Source: Blattamonas nauphoetae (Eukaryota; Preaxostyla; Oxymonadida). From it: 64,000 nucleotides of DNA. The notes under the pieces are model-generated. The model was not told where the DNA came from. It saw nothing but the letters and a program-made list of their open reading frames with translations, and made no database searches. The DNA is taken from NCBI GenBank assembly GCA_033064195.1, contig JARBJD010000160.1, forward strand, positions 1-64,000. The letters run 5' to 3'. A program made the translations under genes and the position numbers. Positions 23,701 to 34,312 of the stretch are shown piece after piece (positions within the stretch are counted from its first letter, which is position 1; every line of letters starts with the position of its first letter).

Positions 23701-23750
23701 ACAAAACCATGTCGTCTCGAGCAGTTCTTCGTTGTGTCGTTGATTAGACT
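20749..23750 (+). pseudogene. captured fragment of a large spliced gene, possibly RalGAP-like
   Basis: A long helical protein fragment is spread over several exons. The main open part is 21900-23270 (NHFGDLANPSFPDAVYTDVP..., LSSAIFSLLMTLLKNGEEPD, FSCFSRLMWTLTNVIHH, SVTEWTAQAEKVRKHTERSL, VSRFFLQNNESLMMMLESPP) and continues in another frame at 23253-23745. Plausible introns lie at about 21584-21619 (GTATGC...TTCCAG) and 21830-21845. The layout, and especially a strand of the FFLxNxxSLMMMLE kind after a helical region, resembles the part before the GAP domain of RalGAP/tuberin-type proteins. No Rap/Ran-GAP domain is present and the resemblance is weak. The 5' part (20749-21380) is too decayed to name. 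Both edges lie within the TIRs of the element. Confidence 0.5.
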
Positions 23751-23797
23751 TGATCAACCCAGGATCCTTTGGTCAGATCTAAACATTGAATGGGATA

Positions 23798-24339
23798 CAG
23801 TAACTCCTACATCCGACTAATGTCTAATGTCATGACATGACAATCTTTCTACCAGTTTTTCTCGACAACCCAACAAAATGGAGACTTGCGGTTTTCAGCA
23901 TTGTCAATGTTGTGAGGGATACTATCTGTTTCTGAGATTTGCTAGAATGTGTGACGTCTACCTATTTCGGAAATCACAAACCAAAACTTACCGTCGTCAA
24001 AAAATGGAGTTTTTCTTTCCAACGAACAGGCGATTCCACATTGGTCTACCTCCAATCGAGATGAACTCGATCGAGTAGATGTCAACTTAATTCACGTGGG
24101 TGAATGTTTGATGCAGAATGAAAAAGCGGCGAAATTCTCCTCAAAACTGTGATTTTTGACCGAACTGCCAAAATTGAAAGTCATTGAAAAGGCTTGATAT
24201 TTCCAGAAGGAATTGGGTGCTTCGAACCTTCCACATTGCTGAAAACCAGATGTCTGAACTTTGCTGGGTTGTCGAGAAATACTGTTCGAAAGTTTGATTT
24301 GACGCGATATTAGACATTTGCCGGAACCAGGAGTTACTG
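23798..24339. mobile_element. nested 542-bp MITE
   Basis: Diverged TIRs of about 120 bp start CAGTAACTCCT; left 23798-23918, right about 24220-24339. TA lies on both sides (23796-23797, 24340-24341). TIR identity is visibly lower than in the MITE at 19 kb, so it is an older insertion. The short open frame at 23878-24078 is not a gene I recognise. Confidence 0.75.
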
Positions 24340-24439
24340 TATTGTAGTGAAGTGGTTTAAAAAGCCAAAAAACATGATGTGATGTCTGTATTTAGGTTGT
24401 AGAAGAATAAAATGTGATAAAAAGTCGAAAATTCAGGGA

Positions 24440-24534
24440 TAGTGACAGATCTGCGTGTAGACTTTCAGATCTGCGTCTAGACGGATCTGCAGATCTGCGT
24501 GTAGACTTTTTCGGATCTGAGCCTAGACCTACCC
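24440..24534 (-). repeat. right TIR of 4.1-kb element
   Basis: Inverse of 20451-20545, about 95% identical, ending GACCTACCC before the direct repeat GGTAACAAC. Confidence 0.85.
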
Positions 24535-24543
24535 GGTAACAAC

Positions 24544-24777
24544 CACTTCCAGATGACGATAAGGGAGTAACTGGCTAATCAGATCCATCCGATCCCTCTA
24601 TCACTCCTCCTCTCTCCCACGACTCAAACAGTCGGCACAAACTCCACCCAGCTCCTCACATCTCAATGGGATTCATCGTTGGAAGAACACTCCTTTCCTA
24701 CTTCCATTCTGTGCACTGCACATTTGATCAATCCTTCTCATTTTTCTTCCATTTCCGCAGACTGATTCGATTCCGAA
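24544..24777 (+). pseudogene. LRR-locus relic between two elements
   Basis: Nucleotide homology to 10890-11170; the shared landmark ATTCTGTGCACTGCACAT is identical in both. The homology continues past the next element at 26587 (CCATCTCGTTTGATTG against CAATCTCGTCTACTC at about 11173). This piece is what remains between the two insertions. Confidence 0.65.
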
Positions 24778-24786
24778 CACGACCAC

Positions 24787-26577
24787 GGGGTTGACTAAAA
24801 ACAATCCACCGATCTATCTAAAAACAATCCAATTCGATCAAACCCATCGAACTGTGATACTTTTGAGAAAAACATTCAAATATCGTTTTCATTTCACACT
24901 TTCATTCTATTCACTGACTGATTTACAAAATGTGACAAAATGAGGGGAAAGCGCTGCCTAGTCGACATACACAACTGTTGCGTGACGTTTGTGGACATTC
25001 TTGGATGTTGTCACTTTCTTCTTCACTGTCTCCATCTCCTTCTCATCCGACTCTTTCTTCTCTTGCGCTGCTGGTTCATTTGCTCCTTTCGCTTCTCCAC
25101 TTGGTTGGTTTGACGTGACAATCTTCGCCGCAGTCTTCCGCTTCGACAACACTGCTTTCGCCTTCCCTTCAATCGGCGCGACATGCTCCACTTTCACAAC
25201 TCCCTTCGGCTCTCCCACATTCTCCGTAATCGGCGTCAATTTGGAGACAGTACTCGCCCCTTGTGCCTCCCGTTGTTTCTTCTCCAACAGAAGCTTCTAT
25301 GAGGCCAGAACTTGGTTTTGTGTGTTCGCGTTGATGAATGCAATGATATTCTCCGCTGGATAGCCTTATTTTGCGAGTTCGCTCACACAGACCGAGTCGA
25401 TCACAACCTCTCCTTTTTTGCCTCCTTCCGGAACAACAAGCTCGATAATTGATTGATCAACGAAGTTGTCGATACACCAGGGATGTTGGTTGATTTAGAC
25501 GACGGTGTAGTGCTGGGGAATGACGGGAGAAAGTGAACGAAGAAAAAAATGTGTAAAGAGGGGATTGGAGGGATATTGGGGGAAATGCGTGTAAAAAATT
25601 GAGAGAAAGGAAGTTTTTCTTCTCCCGAAGACATTAAACATTCAATTCACACCTTTGTTGGATCAAACTCTCGATTCTTAGTAATGATCTTCCGACATTT
25701 AGCTGGCAGGGTTGACGGAGGACAGTAGCGAGCGTGGAGGATCTTTTGAAAAAGCGCTTGTGTGTTCTGGTCCTCGAAGGGGATGAACTCGCACACGAGA
25801 GCGAACATAATTTCACCACCTTCTCCAGATGGCTGAACAGTGGACATCGTATGTCTGAAGAGAGGGAGGAGGATGAGAGACGAGGGGAGAGACAATATGA
25901 TTCACAGAAACACGGATAAGAAGGAAAGAATCGTCCCAAAAGAAGAACTCTGTAATTCCACAAATGAACGCGGCAGGACCAATTCCACACCTTCGCTTCG
26001 ATCATTTCCGACGCCACAAATCATGGTGAACCACAAGCCGTCTTCAGAAGGCTTCCGTCGAACATCAAGTTCTCGTGTTTGAGATCACGATGGATGACTC
26101 CAAACTGTGAACGGGAGACGAGGAGGGAGGGGGAAGGATGGAGGAGAGAGATGATTGATGGATGATGGATGATATGACGGGAAGGAAGATGAGAAAAAGA
26201 CCGAAAGAAGAAGAAAAGCGAGATGGAAGAATGAGAATGAGTGAAACTGTTCTTCGTATCCACAAACCTGGACTAACAATCAAATGAGCAGGAATAAAAC
26301 CACGATTCGCGGAGAAAAAATGCAGTGATTCACCGTTTTGGTCGTAATTGACTTGCGACTTTCGATCAATCCATTAACTCAACAAGTTGACAATCTGTTG
26401 TCTGTTTGGACTCAAATGTAACGATATCTCCTCTTAGGAGCTCTTCAACCCTGTTTTCTTCCGCTTCAACTGAAATTTTTAACAAACCTGAGCTCTCTCA
26501 ACCTTTTCACAGATCGATGGGTTTGATCGAAATGGATTGTTTTTAGATAGATTGGTGGATTGATTATAGTCAACCCC
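24787..26577 (-). mobile_element. 1.8-kb TIR element with 9-bp duplication, kinase cargo
   Basis: TIRs of about 72 bp start GGGGTTGACTA (24787-24858; inverse 26506-26577) and contain CTAAAAACAATCCA twice. The flanking perfect 9-bp direct repeat is CACGACCAC (24778-24786 and 26578-26586). No transposase. Nearly all of the interior is an antisense fragment of an SNF1/AMPK-type kinase gene with its introns. Same organisation as the neighbouring 4.1-kb element and the 2.7-kb element at 49-51 kb. Confidence 0.88.
24959..26104 (-). pseudogene. captured SNF1/AMPK-type kinase plus UBA fragment
   Basis: Minus-strand exons at about 26104-25991, 25854-25653 and 25512-24959, separated by introns with GT...AG ends. 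The first reads GVIHRDLKHENLMFDG, the catalytic loop (HRD Asp, Asn of KHEN), then LLKTACGSP, the activation loop. About 15-20 residues including the DFG metal-binding motif are missing between them, and a TGA follows CGSP. The second gives FALVCEFIPFED, NTQALFQKILHARYCPPSTL and REFDPT, kinase lobe C. The third has a UBA-like domain (VSELAK.GYPAENIIAFINA) leading into LLLEKKQREAQ and a Lys/Glu-rich tail ending VYVD. Lobe N is absent, and there are two in-frame stops in the UBA exon. It is a dead copy of a host-type signalling kinase carried by the transposon. Confidence 0.8.
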
Positions 26578-27093
26578 CACGACCACTGCCATCTCGTTTG
26601 ATTGTTACAGCTGAAGAGTCCACACAGTTGCCTACCAATCACTGTGTGTCCGTGTCTCTTCTTGGGAACGAACAGACCAAACCATCTCAGTCGTATTGAA
26701 GTGGCAACGAGAACAGAGGAGAGTCCGACAATCTTCAGGATGACTCATCAGATAGTGAAGATGAGGACTGAAGTTGTGCGAATTTGCCTCCTTTTGACGG
26801 TCTTACATCAGTTCAATCGTCAAGAGTACGAATACGTTCAGTCTGTCTATTCTCAACTTCTGGATCCGATTGTCCTCCGAGCATTTTGTCAAAACTTTCT
26901 TTTCCTTGTCCACACCTTCGAATTATATCGTTTTTAAGAAAAGGTGAGAATCATGAAGCATTATTGGATTAGTGGGTCTCTCTAGAAGCGCCAATACGGA
27001 ATCAGGCTGGTATTGAGGATGTCAGCACGATCGACCCGCCATTCGATTCCTGGAAGACCTTTCTATCACCTAAGCGAGTTGTAGCGCGTATCG
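26578..27093. other. LRR relic end and spacer
   Basis: The first ~60 bp continue the LRR-locus homology. The remainder has no recognisable gene and leads into copy G. Confidence 0.4.
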
Positions 27094-28130
27094 ATGATAC
27101 CATCAGAGAGTCTCCATTGTTTTCTTGTCATGATATCTTCATTGAATCAGAATACTCTCCATTCCTGGATTGGGATCAAACAGAAACCCTCACGATTGAT
27201 TCTGTTCCATATGCCTTCGTCTCTCTTGCTTCGATGGTTAGAGATGATTTCCAATTTGACGAAAAGCTTCTTCGAAAGTCTTCCATGCTATTTTCTTCGC
27301 TCAGCTGGACGATCAAACGCAACAACTTTTTCAACGGTTTTTTCAAGACTATAGGACACGACTCCACATCTTCCGCTGCAATCTTTGTTGATTCGATCAC
27401 TGTGCTCTTATCGTCGTCCCAGCAGTCAATATTCAGGGGTGCTCTCACCATGCTCAAAGACTCGATCAACAATTGTTCTGACTCCATCCGATTGGCCCTT
27501 GTCTCCTCCAAACTCTTTCCCAGAATCCTTTCCACACCTCATCTGCGCGATCTTTCGCTGATTGATGATCAGGACATCCTGACTGAGCTTCGCATGATTT
27601 TTTATGAAGGCACCAGGCTCTATCAATCTTCCAAAAGTGACCCTGAATCAATCCGAGATGTGATGCTGCATGAATTGTTCATCCCAATCGAACCGTTTCT
27701 CGTCAAGATCAGTCGCCATCCTCACTTTTTGTGGCGGATCGAAGAATTCCCTGACCCATCGTGGTTCATTTCTCCGATGTTGCAAGCAAGCCAACACCAC
27801 AGACCAACCCTGGATTTCGTTTGTTCTTCTCGCATCCCAATGCTCTTCCAATCACATCTCTCAAAAGTGGAACACGAAGACTCCAAGTGGTCAATCTTAG
27901 GCGACTTGTCTCTCAAATCCCGGATGGAGGGAGCAGATGGTGCCGTCCGTTTGTACAGATGGAGACTCTTGATGCAGACACTGGAACGAGAAGGGCTCAT
28001 TGATGGACTCGAACAAACACTCCTTCACGACGATTCATCTGAAGATGGACACGATGTGAGGATTTTCTCATCCGAAATCATGATCACTTTGGGAATGAAC
28101 TCTCCCCTGCCAGAAATTGATGATGAATAA
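27094..28130 (+). CDS. helical-family protein, copy G
   Basis: Exon 1 27094-27109 (16 nt, MIPSE + 1 nt), a 41-nt phase-1 intron 27110-27150 (GTCTCC...AATCAG), exon 2 27151-28130. The product is about 331 residues with YSPFLDWDQ, SLASMVRDDFQFDEKLLRK, FVDSITVLLSSSQQSI, LFPRILSTPHLRDLSLI, LHELFIPIEPFLVKISRHP, HRPTLDFVCSSRIPMLF, and a C-terminal LGMNSPLPE. The segment between the ISRHP and HRPTLDF blocks (LWRIEEFPDPSW) departs from its paralogs. The donor is GTCTCC, weaker than GTATNN elsewhere. The 3' flank carries the conserved cassettes described separately. Confidence 0.82.
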
Positions 28131-28148
28131 CACAAAAAGAGCTCAGTT

Positions 28149-28283
28149 GCCCACATCCCACATTTCACTCGATGTTCAGATGACATCACATGCTGACCCT
28201 TCAATGCTTCCCACGCTCTCTGTGTTGACACTTTGGTGTGCTCCTTTCCTCATTCTCATTCTCGTTTTCGACTCTTTCTTTTC
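28149..28283 (+). repeat. conserved 3'-flank cassette, copy G
   Basis: CCCACATTTCACTCGATGTT..., then CTCTGTGTTGACACTTTGGT, ending TTTTCGACTCTTTCTTTT. It recurs after copy H (36669-36803) and truncated at 34311-34391. The start (GCCCACATTTCACTCGAT) is also found after copy I on the minus strand near 47138-47155. Likely 3' UTR or terminator DNA that travels with the gene. Confidence 0.75.
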
Positions 28284-28304
28284 GCTTCGTTCACTCCTCT
28301 TCCG

Positions 28305-28400
28305 TTTTCAGGGATTCTGACAGTTGTGTCTTCATCTCAGCCATTCTTTCATCCTCTTTTGTTGTCAGATGTTTCTGGATCTTCATTATCATCCACATCT
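28305..28400 (+). repeat. second flank cassette
   Basis: Contains TTCATCCTCTTTTGTTGTCA, then GATGTTTCTGGATCTTCATT. Homologous copies lie at 35272-35385 (upstream of copy H) and 36832-36930 (downstream of copy H). Confidence 0.75.
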
Positions 28401-28590
28401 CACATTTCCCAGTTTGATTGATGGCTTTAGAACGAACCCAGCTCAATCACTTTCGAGTGAGTTGAACTGATCGTCGAATCTGATTGAACAACGAAAAAGA
28501 CGCTCCGGTTTTAAAAATGTCAGCCAAATCGATTCATGAAATGAAACTTAATCCGGAAATTGTTTGCCGTGTTTCCGAACCCTCCCTGTG

Positions 28591-31500
28591 TCAACCCCCA
28601 AACCCTCCCCCACTTCCCTGCTGCCTTCCAAATGTTGTCTGTCCGAACCCTCCCACTCCCATCTGCTGTGCCGTTCCATCTTGTGGATGGGTACACCCAG
28701 TCTGCGTCCCAAATACACTTTCCTTTTTCTTCTCCGACACTCCTCCAGTGTCTCCTTGGTTCCCAAACACACTGCCTTGTGCATTCCCAAACCTCCCTCC
28801 TCCACTCTGCTGTTGGGGGCCGAATGCACTCCCAGTGTTCGACTTCTGATTGCCAAACGCACTTTCTGGTTGTGGCTTGCCAGACGTACCATGAAGCGTT
28901 TGTCCAAATCCTGTCTGTTTGGGAGCGGGCTGACCAAACACTGATTGCTTCGGAGCTTCCTTCCCAATGCCTGCTGTTGTCGGACCAGCTTGACCGAATC
29001 CACTTGTGGTCCCAAAGACTGCTGTTGGACCGGCTTGACCGATTTTATTTGCCTTCCCAAAGACTGGTGTTGTCTGACCAACTTGACCCAATCCAGTTGC
29101 CTTCCTCGTCGCTCGGGGAGTTGTGAGAGGAGTGGCTGTTGGGAGTTGATTCGTTGCCGTCTTCCCATTCTCCATCGGTGCTTCTGAGATTGTGTCGATT
29201 GCAATTGTTGTCAATTCTGCTGGAAGTGTCGTCAGATCCGGTTGGGTTGGAGCAGTTGCCGGAAGTGATGATGGGACCTGCGCCGATTGTTGATTTCCAA
29301 ATGCACTGAGTTGTATTAATCCAAATCCATCCGACTGATTTTGGGTTTCATTCTGACCAAATCCTCCTCCCGTCACTTCCGACTGCTGCCGGGTTCGTGT
29401 CTGAATCTGCCCAATCATTCTTGTCCCTCCAGATCCACTTTGTTGTCTTTGAATCGACGACGAAGTGTCAGTGCGTGTAGCATCGCCAAATACACCACCA
29501 ACTGCGCTAGTGGGCCGTTGATCCTGTTGTGTGTGAGGAGCATCTCCAAATCCACCGCCAACTGCGCTAGTGGGCCGTTGATCCTGTTGTGTGCGAGGAG
29601 CATCTCCAAATCCACCGCCAAATGCACTGGTGGGCCGTTGATCCTGTTGTGTGTGAGGAGCATCTCCAAATCCACCGACAAATGCGCCAGTGGGCCGTTT
29701 ATCCTGTTGTGTGTGAGGAGTAACTCCAAATCCACCGACAAATGCGCCAGTGGGCCGTTGATCCTGTTGTGTGTGAGGAAGAACTCCAAATACACTATCA
29801 ACTGCGAAAGTGGGCCGTGTATCCTGTTGTGTGTGAGGAAGAACTCCAAATACACTATCCACTGCGAAAGTGGGCCGTTGATCCTGTTGTGTGCGAGGAG
29901 TTGGCTGAATAAACCCCCCTGCATTCTGAGTGTCTTGTCTCTCATTCACCCGTATAAATGGTACAAAAGGGAGCTCTGCACGTGCCATGATGGGCATCCT
30001 TCGTTCGACATGGTGTTGGGTGTTTGCTCCTTTCCAGAGGTCCAGAAACTTCAACGAGAATGAGTCAAGAGCGAGATCGCTTCGGTCTTCCATCCCTTCT
30101 GAACACAGAGCGAGCACAATCTGTGCCAATTGTGGGTTGGACCGATTCTCCCGCTGCTCAAAGAGGTTGCGGAATTTGTCGTGAAGATGCAACGACGATG
30201 GGATTCTGTCCAGACGAACAAGAGCGATGGAGAGGACGGAGAGAAGAGAGGAGAGAGGAGAGAGGAGTTGTGGAGAGAGTGGATGGAGTTCCTGTGTCGA
30301 TGAGAGACAGCACGAGAGAGAGGACGATAGTCAACAATTGCGAGTGTTCGTCCAGCGGTGAACGAATCTCAGGTCCATCTGGTGACGAAGGCACGACAAT
30401 CGTGAGAATTCGAGTGAGGAAAGGAGCGAGGGGGATGAATTGGGAAAAGGCAACGCAGTCTGGGTCTTGTGGAAGGACCAGTGCGTGGAGAATGATGAAG
30501 AGCTGTTGGGGTCTTGTGTGTCTGTTCTCCTGAGCGAGACTGATTTCAAATGGATCATCAGATTTCAGAGCTCGTGAGGAGCTGGCTCTTCTCTCCTCCA
30601 AAATCACACACACCATCTTGGCTGTTTCCTTGGCGATGTCATAAATCAGTTTCTCATTCAGTCCTGGAAGAAGTTGAGTGAGGGTGATGGCGTCATCAGT
30701 GTTGCGACGTACTCCAAAGAGAGCAGGAGTTGGGGGAGGGTTCTTTCGATAATTGACCATCTGAAATGGGTCCAGTCTGGCTGAGAGAAGGATGGAGGAG
30801 ACGATGGACGGGAGTGGTTGTTGGGTCACTGATGATTGGTGTCTTTCTCGGAAAGGGGCAGTGGCTGTCGAGAGCGAGAAAGGGCTTGTCGTGTTTCGTG
30901 TTCGATCTTCGATCTCCTGAAGAACGACCAGGATTGACCGAAGCTGTGAAAGATCGGTTGTCACTGCCAGCGTGACAAGGAAGTCGACGAAAGGAGTTGG
31001 GTCGAATGAATTGGAACACAGAAGCATCCGAAACACTTTCAAACACGAACCAACAATCTGCGACGTCATCTCGTCCTTCCCCACACCCATTCGCTCTTCC
31101 ACTTCTTCCTGACGACGAGCTGCCATCAATCGAAGAGCATTGAAGACAAGCTCACACAGTTCCTGTTTCGGTTCGATGTGATACACTTTCCGAGCGAGAA
31201 CAGGAACAATCAGTGCTTCCACAGTGTCTCCAATGTGAGCGATGGCAGCTGCGATCAGGGGGAGATTGTGAAGATGACCAGCGAACTCGACAACGCGGTC
31301 GAAGGCAGCGGGATTCGAGTCGAGATGGAGGTCGACGCGTGGAGTGGATCGGATGGTGTGAACAGACAAGACAAGAAGAGCTTGCGCATCGTTCTCCGCT
31401 TTCATCAGTTCCTCCGCAAAGTCGTGACCATCGCTCGAAACAACAGCCAGCTGCGTCACAAGTCTCCATCTCTCCTCGCCCTCTGCTGTTCTCAGCTTCT

Positions 31501-33660
31501 CGACAATTGATTGCTCGAATGGTGTGACATATGCAGGATCGTCTTCGTCTAATGGCGTTGTTCTCTGAGCGCCAAACACGCTTCTTGCGGGGCCAAATTC
31601 GATTCTTGGTGTACTAAACGCGTTTCTTGGTTTGCTAAGCGTGCTGTCTGTGTCGATGCCAGACTCACTTTTTTGTGGTCGGTTGCTTGATAGGATACGC
31701 TTCACTGTTTTTCTCGTTTCTATGAGGAGGGAGAGAAGGAGGGGAAGGAGTGAGGGAGTGTCGTGGCCGAGTGAAGGGCGTTCACAAGACAACCAGCAAA
31801 ATGAATCAAAAGCGTCTTCGCAAATTCAATGCCATCGGATCCTTCTGAAATGAAAGGGTGAGATTCCAACACAACCAGACGACCAGCTTCGGCACAAATC
31901 GACTGACAAGGATCTTTTGGGCGGTCAGATGCTCCGACCCTCTGTTGAGGTAGACGAGTGAATGAAGGGTTCACAGGGAATGTGGTTGGAGTCGCGCAGA
32001 GGAGTGTCTCTGCTTGTTTGGTGGACAGACCAAACTTGTTTGAGATTACAGTTACAGCAACTGTCGACAGCTCGTCGTTCGTGCTCGCTGCGGAGAGAAT
32101 CAAGAGAGTGAGAAGAGGCGACATGAGCAAGTTGAATTGTTTGGAGGGCTGGGCAACATCCATCTTCAAATCTGCTATCGCTTTGAGCAGCACAACCCAA
32201 TTCTCCGTTCCTCTTCCAAAGTCGAGACAGTGCGGTTCAGACGACGAGTCAGACACAACCCGAACTGTCATCACTGCCGTCGAAACAGCCAAGTCCAAAA
32301 GGCGTCGAGTGTGGTTCTCGATGAAGCGGTGGAAGAAGGCAGGGTTTGTGCGAGCAATGCGGAAGAAGGAGCTGGCAGGGTCGGTGAACGAGCGAGGGGA
32401 GAGGACGGAGAGAAGATTGAATTTTGGGCCGAGGAGTGATTCGCTGAGTTTGGTGAAGAGAGGAGAGGAAGATTGGCTGAGGGTGGAAAGGAGACTGAGG
32501 TGTCGATCGTGACGGAAGAGAATGTTGGAGGGAGAAGAGGAGAGATCGACTGTTTCGAAAAACGAGTCGACGAGGTCGGGATGGGCTGAGGAAGAGATGA
32601 AAGTGTGAGTATGATCAAAAAGGCACACCATTCAGAAATGTGACAGAGTGTTGGAGGCATTGAGACAAGAGATTCATGTGATACTGTCCATCAGACTCAT
32701 CTTCAGACATTGTCTTGTTCGGAAGATTTTTGATGAAGGCAGCGATCCTCTCCACTGGATCCTGAAGAGATCAATGAATGAAACAATGAATAATCCAAAC
32801 CATGCAATTTTGTGAGATTTCAACGATCTTTCGAAAGGTACTTAATTCGAAGTCCTTCTTGTCACGCTCAGTTTGTCTACGCGAGACCGCTTCCGAAAAG
32901 GCGGGGAAATTGGTGACGATAGTCTCGAACACTTCATTGCCAATACCAAGGATGACGCACGCCATCACTTCGTTGCATAGAATGTCCAACAAAGCTGAAA
33001 AAGAGGATCGAGAATTTGTGTCGTCTTTTTCGAGATATGGGAGAGGGTCGCAGAGAAGAGTGCGGAAAAAGGACGAAAGGTCTTCTGAGATAGGTTCAAT
33101 CGAGACCAGCGGGAAGATTTCAGAGAGTTGGGCAAGATGAACCGGTCGACGATTTTTGGTCTGATTCGGCTGGATTTGTTGAAGAATCGAAAGAGAAAGT
33201 CCCGAAGTGTGGAAGAGAGTGATCACATCTTCATCAGATGACTCTGAAACAGTCAAAGACATAGAAACAGACCGATTTTCTTGAGCGATTCAATATCGAT
33301 GACCTGTCGATGAAGAAGAGACGAAAAGGGGAGAATAAAGAATGGAAGGAGCGAACTTTTATATCACGTTGAGACAAAATGGCACCAAAACGAATAAGGA
33401 GATCACGTCGTTTGTCTTTGGGTATCTGCCACATGTGTCCTGAAGAGAGGAAAAATGTAAAAAAAACGCAAGGAAAAGATACTCTGCAAAATATGATCGA
33501 GAGAGAGTTGAAATTGTCGATGGTTACGGTTGATTTGGTCTGAAAATGAGGCGAGAAGTTTATTGAATCGTTTGGCTGGGTTTTTCTCAGCTGCTGTGGC
33601 AATCAGATCGTCAAAATTGTGGATTCCAGAAGACTGGAAGGTAGAGGAACCTTTTTTCAT
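28591..33660 (-). CDS. FG-repeat nucleoporin with helical N-terminal region
   Basis: Multi-exon minus-strand gene from ATG at 33660 (MKKGSSTFQSSGIHNFDDLI). Supported introns: 33440-33482 (43 nt), 33304-33356 (53 nt), 33244-33272 (29 nt), about 32770-32808 (39 nt, joins QNCM to DPVERIAAF) and about 32588-32630 (43 nt, joins VTFLN to AHPDLVDSFF). Two more junctions near 31720-31800 and 30200-30335 are needed, and I could not fix them. The first ~1000 residues are helical. The C-terminal ~400 (29950-28591) are a disordered FG domain with FG, GFG and VFG motifs, including seven to eight 20-residue repeats (FGDAPHTQQDQRPTSA...). FG domains form the permeability barrier of the nuclear pore; a solenoid followed by FG repeats fits a pore-anchored Nup. 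Which Nup it is cannot be said. Confidence 0.72.
29485..29905 (-). repeat. 60-bp coding tandem repeat (FG array)
   Basis: Seven to eight copies of a 60-bp unit with the core GATCCTGTTGTGTGTGAGGA on the plus strand, coding a 20-residue FG repeat on the minus strand. Copies differ at a few positions. The antisense strand is also open across the array because the unit is a multiple of three; that frame is not a gene. Confidence 0.9.
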
Positions 33661-34129
33661 CAGTTCAGGACGAGTTCAGACCTTGAATCCTGAAATAAAA
33701 ATAATGGGGATGAATGATCCATCTGAGAGATAAGCAATGAATTGGTTTCAGTCATAATTCACCAAATATGGACTCCGACAGGCACATGCATGGCTCCAAT
33801 GGCAAACAACTCCGCAATATATCTTCGTCTTTCGGCAACACCACGCTCCACAGCAGCACATGAACGACCCAAGCAACAACCACACAAATCCAATCTGTAT
33901 GTCCGAAGCCATCTCTTCATCCGAGCTGATGTTTTCTTGGAAATGGTTGAACAGCATCAGTTTGGATGCCAAACTCGATCGCTCCTGCCTTCTCACTCGA
34001 CAATCACTCGGAGGACGAAGAGGAAGTCAGGTCGAGAATCTGCGAGATGAACCCAATCGAAAAGCACAACGGGGAACTCCTCGATGGTGGTCCACTGGGA
34101 GCTCGTCTTGGCCCAGTTTTGATGAGCCG
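33661..34129. other. gene fragment of unknown origin
   Basis: A plus-strand frame at about 33860-34050 (NHTNPICMSEAISSSELMFS...) has coding-like composition but no recognised family. It abuts the helical-family scrap at 34130 and may be another broken gene. Confidence 0.3.
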
Positions 34130-34312
34130 AGCAGTCTCCAAAATATCTCTCAAAAGTGGAAAGCGAAGGCTCCAAGTGGTCAATCTTAAGCGACTTATCT
34201 CTCAAATCCCGGATGGAGGGAGCTGATGGTGCAGTCCGTTTATACAGATGGAGACCCTTGATGCAGACACTGGAACGGGAAGGGTTCAGAAATCATCTCG
34301 AGCACACGCTTC
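34130..34312 (+). pseudogene. helical-family C-terminal scrap
   Basis: Reads LSKVESEGSKWSILSDLSLK then SRMEGADGAVRLYRWRPLMQ and TLEREGFRNHLEHT, closest to copy G. It then joins directly to the middle of the 3'-flank cassette at about 34311, so the C-terminal end and the beginning of the cassette were lost in one deletion. Confidence 0.8.

Larger units (their letters stand above)
20451..24534 (+). mobile_element. 4.1-kb TIR element with 9-bp duplication, gene-fragment cargo
   Basis: TIRs of about 95 bp start GGGTAGGTCTAG (20451-20545; inverse at 24440-24534). Each TIR is a tandem set of four to five words like GTCTAGACGCAGATCTG. A perfect 9-bp direct repeat GGTAACAAC flanks it (20442-20450 and 24535-24543). 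Nine-bp duplications with long TIRs are the signature of Mutator-like elements. There is no transposase; the interior is a decayed spliced gene fragment (20749-23750) and a nested MITE (23798-24339). I read it as a Pack-type element. Confidence 0.88.

Noticed and set aside
24959-26104. Active protein kinase
   Set aside because: Lobe N and the DFG segment are absent and there are several stops.
29415-29945. Antisense open frame over the FG array with regular repeats
   Set aside because: A 60-bp repeat without stops is open in several frames. The opposite strand encodes FG motifs and continues into a larger gene.
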